Source of the DNA: Hedera helix
Lineage: Eukaryota; Streptophyta; Magnoliopsida; Apiales; Araliaceae
Direction of reading: 5' to 3'
Assembly: GCA_947179155.2 (NCBI GenBank)
Contig: OX359275.1
Location: 40,768,898 to 40,832,897 of the forward strand
Length of the DNA stretch: 64,000 nucleotides
Shown here piece after piece: positions 26,308 to 38,274 of this stretch; the stretch's first letter is position 1, and the number at the start of each line of letters is the position of its first letter. The notes beneath the pieces were generated by a model. That model saw only the letters and a program-made list of their open reading frames with translations. It had not been told where the DNA came from and searched no databases. The position numbers and the translations under genes were made by a program.

Positions 26308-27802
26308 ATATTGTGACGGTTTATATGACATGCAATCGTAGAATTTCATTGTTAATTGAAACGTGACAGATTATATTATTATCCAGTTTAGAGACTTAAG
26401 TAGAGGCAGGCTAGATAGTTAGACGACCACCACCCATTAATTCTAAAGTGCAACTAATTTGTTTTATATTGTTAAAATAAGTCAAGTCTCTATACATATA
26501 TATAGTAGGTCAGGTGAGCTTCTAATTTTTGACTCATTCCAGCTTCCAATCCAGGCAGACCGAACAGGATATACCTTTGATTGAACTGAAATAAAAGCGA
26601 CCACATCTATGTGGAGATCCTGTTAATAAAATTGTTTGTTTTCTTGGTTAGCATGATAATTTTTATGTGCATTTCCGTTTCAAAATAAAAAGTATTATTT
26701 GCAAAATCTATAGATATGAAGAATGTATATATCCCTATAAATAATGGGTAGGGTTGTTAGTTAACTACTAGCTACTTATGACATGATAGATAAAATTAAG
26801 ATGATATCTTTTCGATAATTTAGTCATTTCATACTATTATCACTATTTCTTTTGAAATCTTTTTTGTAAATATACTATTTTCTCTAAAAAAACAGGGGGT
26901 GTTTATTTTAAATTCATCTCATTTTACAGTTTAAATAAGTATATTTAATTTTAGAGACAAAAAAAGTGTCTTTAATTTTGCAACAAAGCTAAGCAGTACA
27001 AGAAGAAAAGTTTTAACGGGAACGTCACTCAACTGACTACAAGCGGCTCCGCTAGAGCAACCAAAATATACAATGAGGACCAACTAAACAAATTCACAGA
27101 CTCGAAGCTTGAATGGCCATTTGAAGGCCCAACAAGCTAACAGAGATGTTCAGCGTATAAAATGCATCACACGTTTTTTTAATCTTTTCTCTCTGAAAAT
27201 TGCTGACAAAATAGAAAAAATAAATTAAACTTTCATAAAGTGACTAGAAAATAAAAGTGTTAATGTATTTTTACAGTTTACATAAAAATTAATATATAAT
27301 ATTCATGGTTTAGCAGATTTATAATGTAGAGATTTTTGTTAATAAAATTATTTGTTTTCTTAGTTTAGATATCATTAACATATACTAAATTAATACTCAT
27401 TTCAGTCTTTAATTAAAATATAGTAAAAGAAAGAAAAAAATGTGTCTAATAAACATTAGTTATTTGAGAAGGAAGAAAAGTGATTCATCGAGGATATATA
27501 TATATAATGAGCTGTTTAAGCTGATTTAAAGTAGCAACTAATTAGTCAGTTTTGAATGGAACATGAGGGAGTAAATAATATGGAATTCAAGGGGGGCGAA
27601 TATGTAAATTATTATTACTTGATATCTTAAGATACCTACCTAGAAATTAAGGCAACATTAATTAATCATTCACCATTAGCGATATTTTATAACATTAGGT
27701 ATGGAAAACTTGATGAACAATTTGGTATATATGTTAACAAGATTGGTTTTAATTTAACACGGTTGGTGCAGGATGAAGGGTCGAACAAGCAATGCCAATA
27801 TG

Positions 27803-27833
<31 letters not shown>

Positions 27834-28081
27834 GATCATATTATTGAGGGCAGGCGTTGGCGAAGAATTTTCAAAGTATAAATTTAAAGTAAACTTTGTT
27901 ACGTAATTGTTAATTAAGTTGACTTGTCTAAGTAGTAGATCGTGACATCGTGTAGCCATCCGTTGATCATGCAGCATCAAGTTGAATATGGAAATGCTGG
28001 ATGTCCTAATTACCAGCCAGCTAGTATAGAATATTTTCACCAAAGCAAAATCAAATTAAGTTACACTTCCACAATTAATAT
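26308..28081. other. spacer between the tandem GT34 genes
   Basis: Contains the 3' UTR of copy 1 and the promoter of copy 2, plus AT microsatellites near 27490 and 27800-27830. A stretch near 26990-27140 is less AT-rich and may be old transposon sequence, but I cannot identify it. No gene seen. Confidence 0.4.
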
Positions 28082-29485
28082 ATGTTTCCATGGTCCATGG
28101 ATCAGTCGTCGTTAAAGATGAAGAGGTCATCCCGCATGTCTAAACCTCAAGACCTGCATATCATCAAATCGGTATCGTTTCTTAAGGAAAAGTTGCCGCC
28201 ATCAGTTTTTAGGCTACTCTTTGCGGTGCTGCTTATTACTGCTGCTTGGGCTCTTTGCTCCTCTAGGACCTCCACTACTTTCTTTGGTCTCTCTCTGTCC
28301 AGTCAGCAGACCACTTTAGCCTCAGACTACCCTTCCATGCTAAATTGCACCGTTGACGAGCAGGACGTTAACCGGCGCCGGGATCCACCTGATCAAACAT
28401 TCTACGACGATCCCAAACTCAACTATTCCATTGGAAGTCGTATGGAGAATTGGGATGAGAAGAGAAGGGAGTGGCTGAAGCATCATCCGTCATATGTCAC
28501 CGGAGCAAGCCATCGGATACTCATGTTGACCGGATCACAGCCGTCTGCCTGTCGCAACCCCACTGGTGATTTTTTCCTTTTGAGACTTTTCAAAAACAAG
28601 GTTGACTATTGCAGGATCCACGGCTACGACATCTTCTACAACACTGCATTCCTCCATCCAAAGATGGGCTCGTATTGGGCCAAAACACCTCTCATTCGGG
28701 CTGCAATGCAGGCCCATCCAGAAGCTGAGTGGATTTGGTGGGTTGATTCGGATGCCGTCATCACTGACATGGAGTTCAAGCTGCCTCTGGAAAAGTACAA
28801 GAATCACAACCTTGTCGTGGATGGGTGGCCCGGAATGATTTATGAGAAACGGAGCTGGTATGGGCTTAACGCCGGAGTGTTGTTGTTCAGAAACTGCCAA
28901 TGGTCCATGGACTTCATGGATGTATGGGCCAGAATGGGCCCAGGAAGCCCAGACTACGAAAAATGGGGCCGTATTTTGAAATCAACGTTCACGGACAAAC
29001 AGTACCCTATATCAGATGATCAATCAGCTCTGGTTTATATGTTACTGAAACAGAAAGATAAATGGGCCGAAAAAGTATACATTGAGAATGAGTACTGTTT
29101 TCAATGTTATTGGGGCAACGTAGTGAAAGGGTTTGGAAATGTGACTGAGAAATATGTGAATTTAGAGAAGAGTGTTAGTATGTTGAGGAGGAGACACGCA
29201 GAGGTAGTGAGTGAGAGCTATGGCGAGCTGAGGGAGCAGTATGCAAAAGAGGCCGGCTACGAGAAAGAAACAGGACAGCGGCCATTTATAACACACTTCA
29301 CAGGGTGTTCGCCTTGCAGTGGGGACCACAACCCGATGTATGCTGGAGATTCTTGCCAGGAAGGGATGGAGAGCGCTTTGAATTTTGCTGATAACCAGGT
29401 GCTTCGCAGTTTTGGATTTGTGCATCCTAACTTACTTGATTCCTCCTCCGTGTTGCCCTGGCCGTTTGATGCACCTGGCTTGTGA
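28082..29485 (+). CDS. GT34 family galactosyltransferase-like protein, tandem copy 2
   Basis: Intronless, 467 residues, same strand and length as copy 1 and homologous along the catalytic domain. The anchor lies near residues 44-60 (LLFAVLLITAAWALCS), and the DxD motif is Asp222-Ser-Asp224 in WWVDSDAVITDMEF. It shares RIHGYDIFYN, LNAGVLLFRNCQWS, RRRHAEVVSESYG and THFTGCSPCSGD with copy 1. The N-terminal 40 residues are basic and unrelated to copy 1, and differences are spread throughout, so the duplication is old. Several in-frame ATGs (codons 1, 6, 13, 19) leave the start uncertain. Expected role: Golgi transfer of galactose onto mannan-type polysaccharide; specificity is inferred. Confidence 0.92.
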   Translation: MFPWSMDQSSLKMKRSSRMSKPQDLHIIKSVSFLKEKLPPSVFRLLFAVLLITAAWALCSSRTSTTFFGLSLSSQQTTLASDYPSMLNCTVDEQDVNRRRDPPDQTFYDDPKLNYSIGSRMENWDEKRREWLKHHPSYVTGASHRILMLTGSQPSACRNPTGDFFLLRLFKNKVDYCRIHGYDIFYNTAFLHPKMGSYWAKTPLIRAAMQAHPEAEWIWWVDSDAVITDMEFKLPLEKYKNHNLVVDGWPGMIYEKRSWYGLNAGVLLFRNCQWSMDFMDVWARMGPGSPDYEKWGRILKSTFTDKQYPISDDQSALVYMLLKQKDKWAEKVYIENEYCFQCYWGNVVKGFGNVTEKYVNLEKSVSMLRRRHAEVVSESYGELREQYAKEAGYEKETGQRPFITHFTGCSPCSGDHNPMYAGDSCQEGMESALNFADNQVLRSFGFVHPNLLDSSSVLPWPFDAPGL

Positions 29486-29970
29486 GACTCGGATAAATGT
29501 GAAATAGTAGTAACACTTCTTACTCGATTATACTTACACTAGATTGCTTTTTGTGAACGTTTCCAAATTGTAACAAGTTTACTAATAGTCTATAAATATT
29601 GAACCGTCAAATTGAGAAGAAGATACTAAACACAACCATGGTACAGGTGTTTACACTGTCACGCCCTAAAAACAACGGGGAACTATAGCGACTCTAGTAT
29701 ATAAAATACTCATGTAAGATGCGACTCAACTCCAAACTGAGTCCAACGGTATTACGAATAAACTAATACAAGAAATGCACTGCAAGACTATCTGCATCAA
29801 GAGACTAAAGCTACTTGAGGCATTATCCTATCTTCTGTTCATCCAAAATTTTACACCAGTAAGTAAAGAGTCTACTATAAATATCCCACTTGAATTGGCC
29901 AGTGCCAGATAAGACTGAACATAGCAAGAGAGCAAGTACAAACTACAGAATGCCATCTTGATACAAATAT
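29486..29970. other. convergent 3' regions of GT34 copy 2 and RuvB-like 2
   Basis: Short spacer between two genes that converge. It should hold both 3' UTRs. No reading frame of note. Confidence 0.4.
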
Positions 29971-32900
29971 TTAAGAATTCATGGCATCGTCTTCACCTTC
30001 ACCTTCAACCCCCACTGCTGGTGCCACTTCACTGAACATATACTCGCTCTGAAACTCCATCAAGTACTGGGTTGATCTCTTAATATCCAAAAACAGATTA
30101 TAAACTCGACTAATGTCCTCCATTTCCACAAGCTTTCCCTTTCGCTTCTGGCAAGCCAATGCAGCAGCTGTGATGAGGTGGATGGAATATCGCAGGGACG
30201 TGTCTTCCCCAATCTTTGTCAACAAACCCTTTGCATCTTCAGACATTTCCACATCTTCCTCTTGGATTCTTATATCCAGGATTTTGCGAATGTCGTCTGC
30301 TGTATATGGCTGTGTTGAGATTATGAGCAGACGATCAAGGAAATCAATTGGAATGCCGTGCGGAGATCTGTAGTTTGTGCCTCGGATCGTTGTGATCCCT
30401 CTGTTGGTGGCAACAACCAGTATTGGGGCCATATCATTCTCTAGAGCACGATTAAGGAATGAAAAACACTCGATATCAAGCATGTGCACTTCATCAATGA
30501 AAAGGACGCCTGGGATTATCTCTGCCTTTCCTTCCTCTCTCCACTCTGCAACCTTTGTGTCAATTTGTTCCCTCACTTCAGCACGTATTTCACCAGTATC
30601 ACCAGTGAAAAGTGCTAGAAACCCCTGTGTCCTGAAATTGAAAGATGTCTTAAGGTTATACCGACTCAAATGATAAGAGAAAGTGGGACACTTTTACCCC
30701 ACAACTCACTAACTTGAGAGCATCCTGAACTTGCAGCATTAAAGTACTATGTAACAATTGAACAATCAGACAACAAAAATATATCATCAAGATGCAAACA
30801 CCAAATACAGCTTTCAAGAGGTTAAGCCCAAAACACCGACAACACAGGTCCATAGAGTTGGCTTAGAGAGATAGCTTGAGAGGATATAATGGATAACTTC
30901 ACATGGAAGGATTCAGAGAAGAGACTTTCATCACACTTAAGAGTTGCTGGACATTTCATAGAAAAACTTTCATCAGGAATGCTTATATGAACAAATTGTG
31001 AATGACTACTGCCCTAAGAAATTGTCCCCATAATGAACTTGCATAACAGAAATTGGGCCACTGACACGAGCTTAAGAGCTATGCTGGCAAAGATAGCACC
31101 AGTAGATTCAAAAACGATGTTTCCGATGCACAACAAAACTAACAAAAATGATACAACTTGATGGTTACGGTATCAAAAAATACTTTGAAAATGAGTAGAG
31201 TGTTCACTTTGCTTAATACAGCGGGGGAATTACTTGAAACCCAGTCAACACAAAGATTGCATGTCCAGAATTTGCGTCATGACAATGAGCTTGCACCATA
31301 AAAAATTTGTCCAACCCTTCTCAGTTCTCTCCCTTTCCTTCAGCATGTGTGTTAAAAGAAGGATTAAATACAAAACAAACATTGAACAAGCTCCAGGTAA
31401 CTGATTAAAGGGGGATCCTAAGGAACACTACATATGGAATATTTATCTTCTGCAAGGAAACCAATGCAATTCATTGACATTTATGAGCATGTTCAATGTG
31501 CACGCAGACAATAATTTTACAATATCAGACCCAGTGAGCAATTTCAAGGTCCTATAGAATGCAATCTAAATTGAACCTAAGTAGTAATATGGACCACACA
31601 ATGTAGCTATGTTAAATCTATAATGAAACATAGCATAAACCTATAAACCACATGCCCTGTATATCATAACTTTAAAAACAGTGGCTTTAGTGAGAGCTAG
31701 GCCAAACAATCAACATATATTAACATTAAAAAGAACGAAAATAGACATATTAATGTCCAAACTAAATAAAAGTCGGTGCTTACATTTAAAATAAACAAAA
31801 ATATATTAGAGGACTTGTATTTTGAGCATTGCTAAAAAAAATTCTGATACGAAAAAGCCCAACTTTTTTCTATTGTTAATAAGGTTGCAATAGTACTGCA
31901 ACCACCGTAATGAACCCACAACACCCATCAACAGTTATACTTATCCACAAGGAAGTCTGAAGCAGTACGAAAAAATAAACTAAAATTACCAAATATCTAT
32001 AATCCAGTTTACTTCCGCTTATCAGGGTAAATTGATATTTGAGGGTCATACCAATGTTAAGAAAATCGGACTGGTCATCGAACCGGAAAAGTTACCGGGT
32101 GAATGGGTCACTGATCCAACCAATGGTCGAACCGTTATTGAACTAGTGACATCATAAATACATAAAAAAATATATTATTAATAATTAATAAAATTTTAAA
32201 ATATCTAATTTTTTATAAATTAAAATATCGTAAAATAATGTTATAATCTTATTCAAAAAAATTTAAAAAAAAAAACAAACTTGAAAACCGGGTCAACCGA
32301 TTCAACTACCGGTTTTACCGGTGGTCAACCGGTTTTTGATCGGATCACTGTTTTTCCGATTTTTTGGTTGGACCGGAAAGTCGACCGATTCTGGTCGAAC
32401 CGTCGGTCCAGTCCGGTTTTCTAAACATTGGGTCATACATCCATCCTTTGGCATTATTACAAACTTTGAAGTGTCTCATCTTCAACATTCATTTTTGCCT
32501 AGTTAGATTCTTATAGAGAAAAGGGCTAGGATCCTATTTAAGATTTGACAAAGAAGTTAAGGTCACAAAAATGAAATTTAAGAACCTGTAAAACACCAAC
32601 ATCGTTTTTTTCCAGCAAAAGTGTTGAAAAGAAAATGACTTTCTATATTTCTAGTTGACTATCTACTCAATAATATGGGTCACATTGAAAATCTTGCAGA
32701 GAAGATTGTTCAATTAACCAAACGGGTTAACATATGTTTTGGTCACTGTACCAGAGGTCGATTTTCATTGTGGTTACCGACTATTTTCTTGTTACAAATG
32801 CATTATTATATTATTATAGCCATAAAAAGTTACAAAATGGTTATCCATTAAAATTCCGTCTAAAAAAGTTATGGAAATTGTTGAGTAGACTAACGGTTAA

Positions 32901-35576
32901 CAGGTGTTACTTATGTGGCAACTAAAGTCTGTCAATGAGGGGTAATATAGACATTTGACAGTCATCTTCTTCCTAAAATTAAAACCTAGCCCTAAACCTA
33001 ATTCCAGATTTCTAATACAGTTGATTATCAAACTCTAAAAACTCAATTCAATATTCAACCCCTCAAATCTTCCCTACAATCCATCCATAAAGAAGAAAAA
33101 TAAGAACACAATTTGATTCTCAATGAATTGCTTAGCAGCGACAGCTTTCTGCTTCGTAACTGGTGACGAAATGGAGACGTCAAGCTCCAAATTGAAGCAC
33201 TGATCAACGAGCCTCATGTTGAGAGTTCCTAACTTCACGGTTCCATCGTCATCGTCCATTTCAAATTAGTTCTACGATCCACAACTGTGAATTTCAGATC
33301 CAAGCGTTTGTGTATGAAAGAGAAAGTGAACGGGATGTAAGGTATGAACTGTCACTTAAACAGCAGTACAGTAGTATCTGTGAAGGTGCAAGGCTGGATT
33401 CTGAGGGATTTCTTTAATTTTTCTTACAAAATACACTGACATTTACATATATTGAGAGGGAAATTTGTGGGTATTTTAGAGAGAAAACAGAGGAGGAAGA
33501 GGGAGACGAGAGAAGCAGTGAATCCGAATCGAAAGAAAAATCAAACGAGTTTTCAAGATCAAGGCAAGAAAATTGGCTGATGGCTGGGGGGTTGTGATGT
33601 ATAGTGTCGTTCACACCATTGTTGTCCCAATTGAGAGGGCCAAGCTTCTTTTACAGACTCAAGAGAGCGATAATGCGATTCGTGATGGCCCTACGATTAG
33701 TTTTATCATGTGCCTTGTACATGATTTTAGATGTGGTCAAACGCGCCACATAATCTTACACATCAGCCATTTTCACTCAAATCCATTTGTCAAAACGTTA
33801 GCCACATAAGCATTCCCATTAATATTTTGGACAGAATGTTAGGTAATCACTATTTTGTATTTTTTTTTAGTATGGTAATGTGTTTGTAACAAAAAAAGAA
33901 TCCGCAACCACGATGCAAATTGACCCCTAATACAATGACCAAAACATATATTAACCCTTAACCAAACATCCACTTAATAAAATGCTAATTACATTTTTAA
34001 TGCTAAAGTGGTCCAAACTTCATCTCTATTAAAAAAGAAAATCAAACACATTAACACGCTCCCGCAACTTTCCAAACAATAAATTGTTACATTTTATGTA
34101 ACTTTCTTCATAACAAGAGAAGAATAACGATCACATCTCTAGATTTGCATGCTGATTTCTTATTAGAGAGCAAAAAAAGTAAGACCTGCACAAGAGCTAA
34201 ATCCTAAATGAGAAAGGCAAAGGAAAAAAATATTGGTCTCTACAAAAGAAACATGCGGTAAAAACTCAAAAAACAAGTCGGTAAGGAGTAAGAAATGACA
34301 TTCATTTAAGCATAGATTCAACAGCAGAGCATAACTAAAGACAACTCAAACATGCCTGCCTGGCTTTAGATGAAAAAATCAATTCAATGTCTTCAATATT
34401 AATGAGTACATGAAATGCACTGAGCGACATTTTCTTTTACAAGTAAATATATGTAAAACAAAGGGCAACAAGGGCGTGCCAACAATGAGTGAAGTTTAAG
34501 CCGGGAAAACGAGTTAAAATCCTTGACAATTACAAACAAAATTATAATTATTAGACATATATGCAGTGTTGCTGCAAACACAAACCTCATAAAAATACAG
34601 CACAGCAGCAAGGAAAAGAAATCCAACTATAGACAAAACGACGGTCATGGTTTTAATAATCAGTGGAACTATATCTATCCTCTAAACCATTCAAAGTTTA
34701 ATAACATCTAATGATGTTTACAGACAATAAGGTGCTACATTAGTTCAAAAGTTTCTATATTCTTTACAAGTACAATAGAAACAAACTAAATAAGCACCAA
34801 TAAGCAGTAAGGAATAGAGAAAAATACCTGCTGTTAATAACATCAATCTCGTGTAGAGTTACACAGTGCACAATCTCTTTCCTCTTCTGCAACTCTCCAT
34901 CAGGACACTGCACGAACTTTGTCTGCGGCCCCATGGCATCATAATCCCTTGACCTCGAAAACGACCTCCCCAGCTTTGTAATCTTCCCGGAAGCCTTATC
35001 AATTGCAATTACATCCCCACTCTGAACCTTAGCTTTCGCCAAAGCCTCAATCATCTTCGCCCCCAAATCGTAAACCGTCTCCATTTCCGTAGTCTTTAAA
35101 GTCAATTTTCCAGTCTTAGAGGCTGCTCCGGCCACTGCAGGGCGGTCAATTTGAATTTCTACAACTTCACCTTCAATCACTTCGGAATCTTCTTTGATTC
35201 GGACTCCGATAGCTTTGCGAAACGCTTGCATTAGGGCTTCTGTTTTGGACATCTCAAGAGAGAAGAGTTCACTGCCTGCGAGCATTGCGAATGGGGTTTC
35301 TTCGCCTATTGACTTGGCCATGCCCATGGCGATTGCGGTCTTACCAGTTCCAGGATGGCCTGCCAGGAGCACAGCTCGGCCTGCGATTTTGCCTTCCTTA
35401 ACCATCTGGACGATGACGCCGGCAGCTTTACGGGCAGCTGTTTGGCCGACCATGCCCTCTGAGACTACACGGGGTTCAAGGGCGGAGTCTAGGCCTAGGC
35501 CACGGATGTGAGAATGAGCGCCTATGCGTTCTATTCGGGTTAGGTCTCGGGACTCTGAAAGTTTGAGTTCCGCCAT
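29971..35576 (-). CDS. RVB2: RuvB-like 2 (Reptin) AAA+ ATPase
   Basis: Two exons, 34828-35576 and 29971-30631, joined through AG|GTATTT and TTTCAG|G to read INSRTQGFLALF. Total 1410 nt, 469 residues, the normal length. The N terminus AELKLSESRDLTRIERIGAH is typical of the RuvB-like 2 branch, not RuvB-like 1. Walker A is GHPGTGKT at 73-80, Walker B is LFIDEVHMLD with DEVH at 296-299, and sensor 1 lies in VVATNRG. The residues between carry the OB-fold insertion. In eukaryotes it forms rings with RuvB-like 1 (Pontin) in INO80 and SWR1 remodelers, the R2TP assembly chaperone and telomerase or snoRNP assembly. The single intron is 4.2 kb and carries insertions. It ends with an acidic tail. Very secure. 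Confidence 0.96.
32052..32430. mobile_element. hAT-type MITE, family A, copy 2 (in RVB2 intron)
   Basis: 379 bp, starting CAATGTTAAGAAAATCGG and ending CCGGTTTTCTAAACATTG, inverted repeats of each other. It is flanked by a perfect 8 bp duplication, GGTCATAC (32044-32051 and 32431-32438). Internal repeats around CCGGTTTTACCGG and CGGTCCAGTCCGG make it strongly foldable. Homologous to 14569-14958. The perfect duplication suggests a fairly recent insertion. Confidence 0.92.
33074..33259 (-). CDS. unrecognised 61-codon open frame in RVB2 intron
   Basis: Starts MDDDDGTVKLGTLNMRLVDQ and continues with protein-like composition (SISSPVTKQKAVAAKQFIE) before turning into low-complexity FLFFFFMDGL. The first 50 residues look like real coding sequence, possibly a first exon or a captured gene piece, but I recognise no family. 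It sits close to the carrier fragment at 33488-33690, on the opposite strand, so both may have arrived together. Confidence 0.25.
   Translation of the reverse strand: MDDDDGTVKLGTLNMRLVDQCFNLELDVSISSPVTKQKAVAAKQFIENQIVFLFFFFMDGL
33488..33690 (+). pseudogene. broken fragment of an ADP/ATP-carrier-like mitochondrial carrier gene
   Basis: In one frame an acidic/serine-rich start leads to NEFSRSRQENWLMAGG. After the six-G run at 33586-33591 the carrier sequence continues in another frame: VVHTIVVPIERAKLLLQTQE. PIERAK is the Px[DE]xx[RK] signature ending the first helix of mitochondrial carriers, and the VVHTI..PIERAKLLLQTQES context matches the plant ADP,ATP carrier-like group (At5g56450 type, from memory). 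Only this first part is present; the sequence downstream does not continue as a carrier. A shifted, truncated, intron-located copy is a non-functional fragment. Confidence 0.7.
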
Positions 35577-37004
35577 AGCTGCTGGTGGTTTAGCTGTTGC
35601 TCAGCCTTGCACAGAGCGAGAAAAGAGAGATTTTGTGAGAGAGGGGATGAGCTAATCGAAAAGGTAAAGAGATGCCAAGAAGGGTTTAGGGTTTTGATTA
35701 AAAAGGGCTTCTTTTCTCCAATTCTCCCTCGTGCGTGTTCCAGCATGTTAACATTTTCAAAATCATATCAATTTGAATATACAGAATGTATTTTCATGAT
35801 AATAAATAAAAGTTAACGGGGCCTTTTTTTTTTTTTTGTTTTAAGAAATCAATTTTTTATATTTTAATTTTTGAAGCCTATGGGAAGGGACGGATGAGAC
35901 TTATGATAAACCTAGAAAATTTATAGGAATTGTTAGTGTCAAAATATCGGTATTTTCACAAGATTTTATTCATATAAATATAGTTTTATTTATTATTTAT
36001 GTAAATAGAGTCTTCTAAAAAATATTATTATTTTTCATAAGAGTATTATATTTAATATTTTCATAAGATCTTATTTTTACTCATTCACATAGAGCCTCAT
36101 AGACACGCATATTTAATATTCCAATTCATAGAAAGAAATATCCAAAAAGATTCTTACAAGAAAAATAAAGGGGGTGGAATAATCTTGATGTACAAGTCAA
36201 ATTCAAGGTAGGAAAGGAAAGTCCATCTAAAAGATCTCTCTAAAGGAAATTGATTGCTACTAGAAAGTTGATTCCTACAAAGAATTTAATTGAAACTTTA
36301 TGCCTAAAAATAAAGTAGTACCAAGAGAGATTTTAATGTACTAGATTAGATTAGTTTATGTATTAGTTTAGGAGTAGGAGTAGATTAAATTAATTTTTTA
36401 TTGTACAATTGTTGGAAGATCTTAAATAAAGATGGTTTTTTTCTTCTTTATTTTTGTTGTTTTATTTATTTTAATGCCCAACTAATTTTTTTAGATCTAA
36501 AATGAAGATGAAAGTAAATAATTATTTATGATAATTTTTTTTATTATTTATGCTTTAATATTTAATTTGACACTGTACATTAATAGTTCCATATTTGTCG
36601 CATTAGAGCCTTTGTCATGTAAGGACACAATCTTTCTGACAATAAACACCAGTATACCATCAATTCGATCAAGTGGTTGTGCAAATTACACCAAAAATAT
36701 TGATCACAAATTGAAAACACAAGCTTGCTAGTCAAATGACTGTTAATACACTCGTATATTTATATAAGAGGGCCTATTCTTGCTACCTTCACAGGACAAA
36801 AATGAATAAGAAAAAAGAAAAAGACAATGCTACTATACCCTCGAGGTAAAATAATACAAAGGCACCAACTGAGACCAATTCTTTCTACTGCATTTCCACA
36901 ACAGATATATTGAATGAAATTATCCTAAAAAATAGAACTTTAACCATGGACTTTGAATCATAATGAGTATTCCTCCCTCTGAAGGCATCATTGTACAGGC
37001 CAAA
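35577..37004. other. spacer upstream of RVB2
   Basis: The first 150 bases are the RVB2 leader and promoter. The remainder is AT-rich with short frames. No gene supported. Confidence 0.4.
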
Positions 37005-38274
37005 TTAGTGAATAAAGTCCTTCTGCTCCAGTTTTTCCCTAACCTGCCTTTTAGCAATCCTTCTCTGCTTTAATTTGTTCTGATTGCTGCAAGATGCTTG
37101 CTCTCCTAAACAAGTCACAACTTCAATTAAGTACTCCTACTAATTAGAGAATAAGAGCCCACAACCAATAATAGAAAAGAAGAAAAGAAGAAAAAAAGAA
37201 AAAAGAGAGGATGAAATGCATTTTTAAATCTTTCTCTAATTCTACTTTCTTGAGATCGAAAGGCCTTCTATATATACGTATACAAATTTTTATTTTAAAA
37301 AAAAAATCATCTTTTGGGTCTTCAGGCATGGTTTAGTTAATAGCAGACTAAAATGCAAAACTGAATCTCCATATTTTGGGTTTGTAACAAACAATATTTT
37401 TCATCAGTTTTCATAATTATCAAATTGCATCATTCAAAATACATGTAGTCGTTCAAAGCATAACCAATTCCTACAAGTTATCATAATTTTCCTAATTTGG
37501 ATGCTACATTTATAAAAATTTGTATCTACTTTGAACAGTTAAAGGTTTGACAATCATGAAATTTAAAAGATGATTTTGTGCAAGGGGGGATCAGTTTTGT
37601 ATTTTAGTCTCACTAGAGTCATGCAACATACGAGTTAGTTAACCAAAGTACAGTGACAACTACAATTAGTTAGATGAGATAATATTAGAAGAAGTTGAAC
37701 CCACCAGACTTGTCAATTCCACTCTCCAATTCCTCAGCGGCATTCTGTCGAACATCTTGAGGGTCATTTTCGATAACGTCTTCTTCACCCTCGGTGATTG
37801 GAGGATGAGGTAACAATGGGCCAATAATTTTTCTGCGCTGAGAAGCGGCTTCCCGTAGCTTCTTCTTGCGAAGCCTCTTCCTCTGAGCTCTTGTGAGCTT
37901 CTGCGGCTCACATTCACCGCTTGAGGAGGAGGAGGAGGAGCTCTTCTCCTCTTCCAATTGAATTTCATCTATGAACTCATATAGATTGGCCATTGAAACT
38001 CATTCCCATAACTAATTCTAAGAAAATCGAAAAGTATATAATAGTAGAACGCAAACTAACCTAGAATCTGAGCCGCATTACGGCCCTCCCGCGATTTATT
38101 CACAGGTATTTCGTTTTCTTCTTGCTGCAAATATATTTTTCAAAGTAGTGAGAATGACAGTAGGAGAATTCAGAATTAAAGAGTGTGATGAGAGAGAGAG
38201 TGTACTTGAGGAGGAGGATAAAGAATGTTAAGGAGGGAATCATGGAACTTTCGTCTTTTCTCTTCCCTGTGCAT
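37005..38274 (-). CDS. conserved-looking small basic plant protein, function unknown
   Basis: Four exons fit by splice signals and phase: 38206-38274, 38061-38124, 37705-37998, 37005-37105. Total 528 nt, 175 residues. Exon 1 reads MHREEKRRKFHDSLLNILYP; exon 2 ends KSREGRNAAQIL; exon 3 has ANLYEFIDEIQ, a serine run, the basic patch LTRAQRKRLRKKKLRE and RRKIIGPLLP; exon 4 reads NKLKQRRIAKRQVREKLEQK before the stop. Without the last splice the frame would end at 37685 with GGFNFF, giving 148 residues. The basic patches suggest a nuclear or nucleolar protein, which is inference. I do not know its function. Exon 3 uses a rather weak acceptor (GGGAATGAG). Confidence 0.65.
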
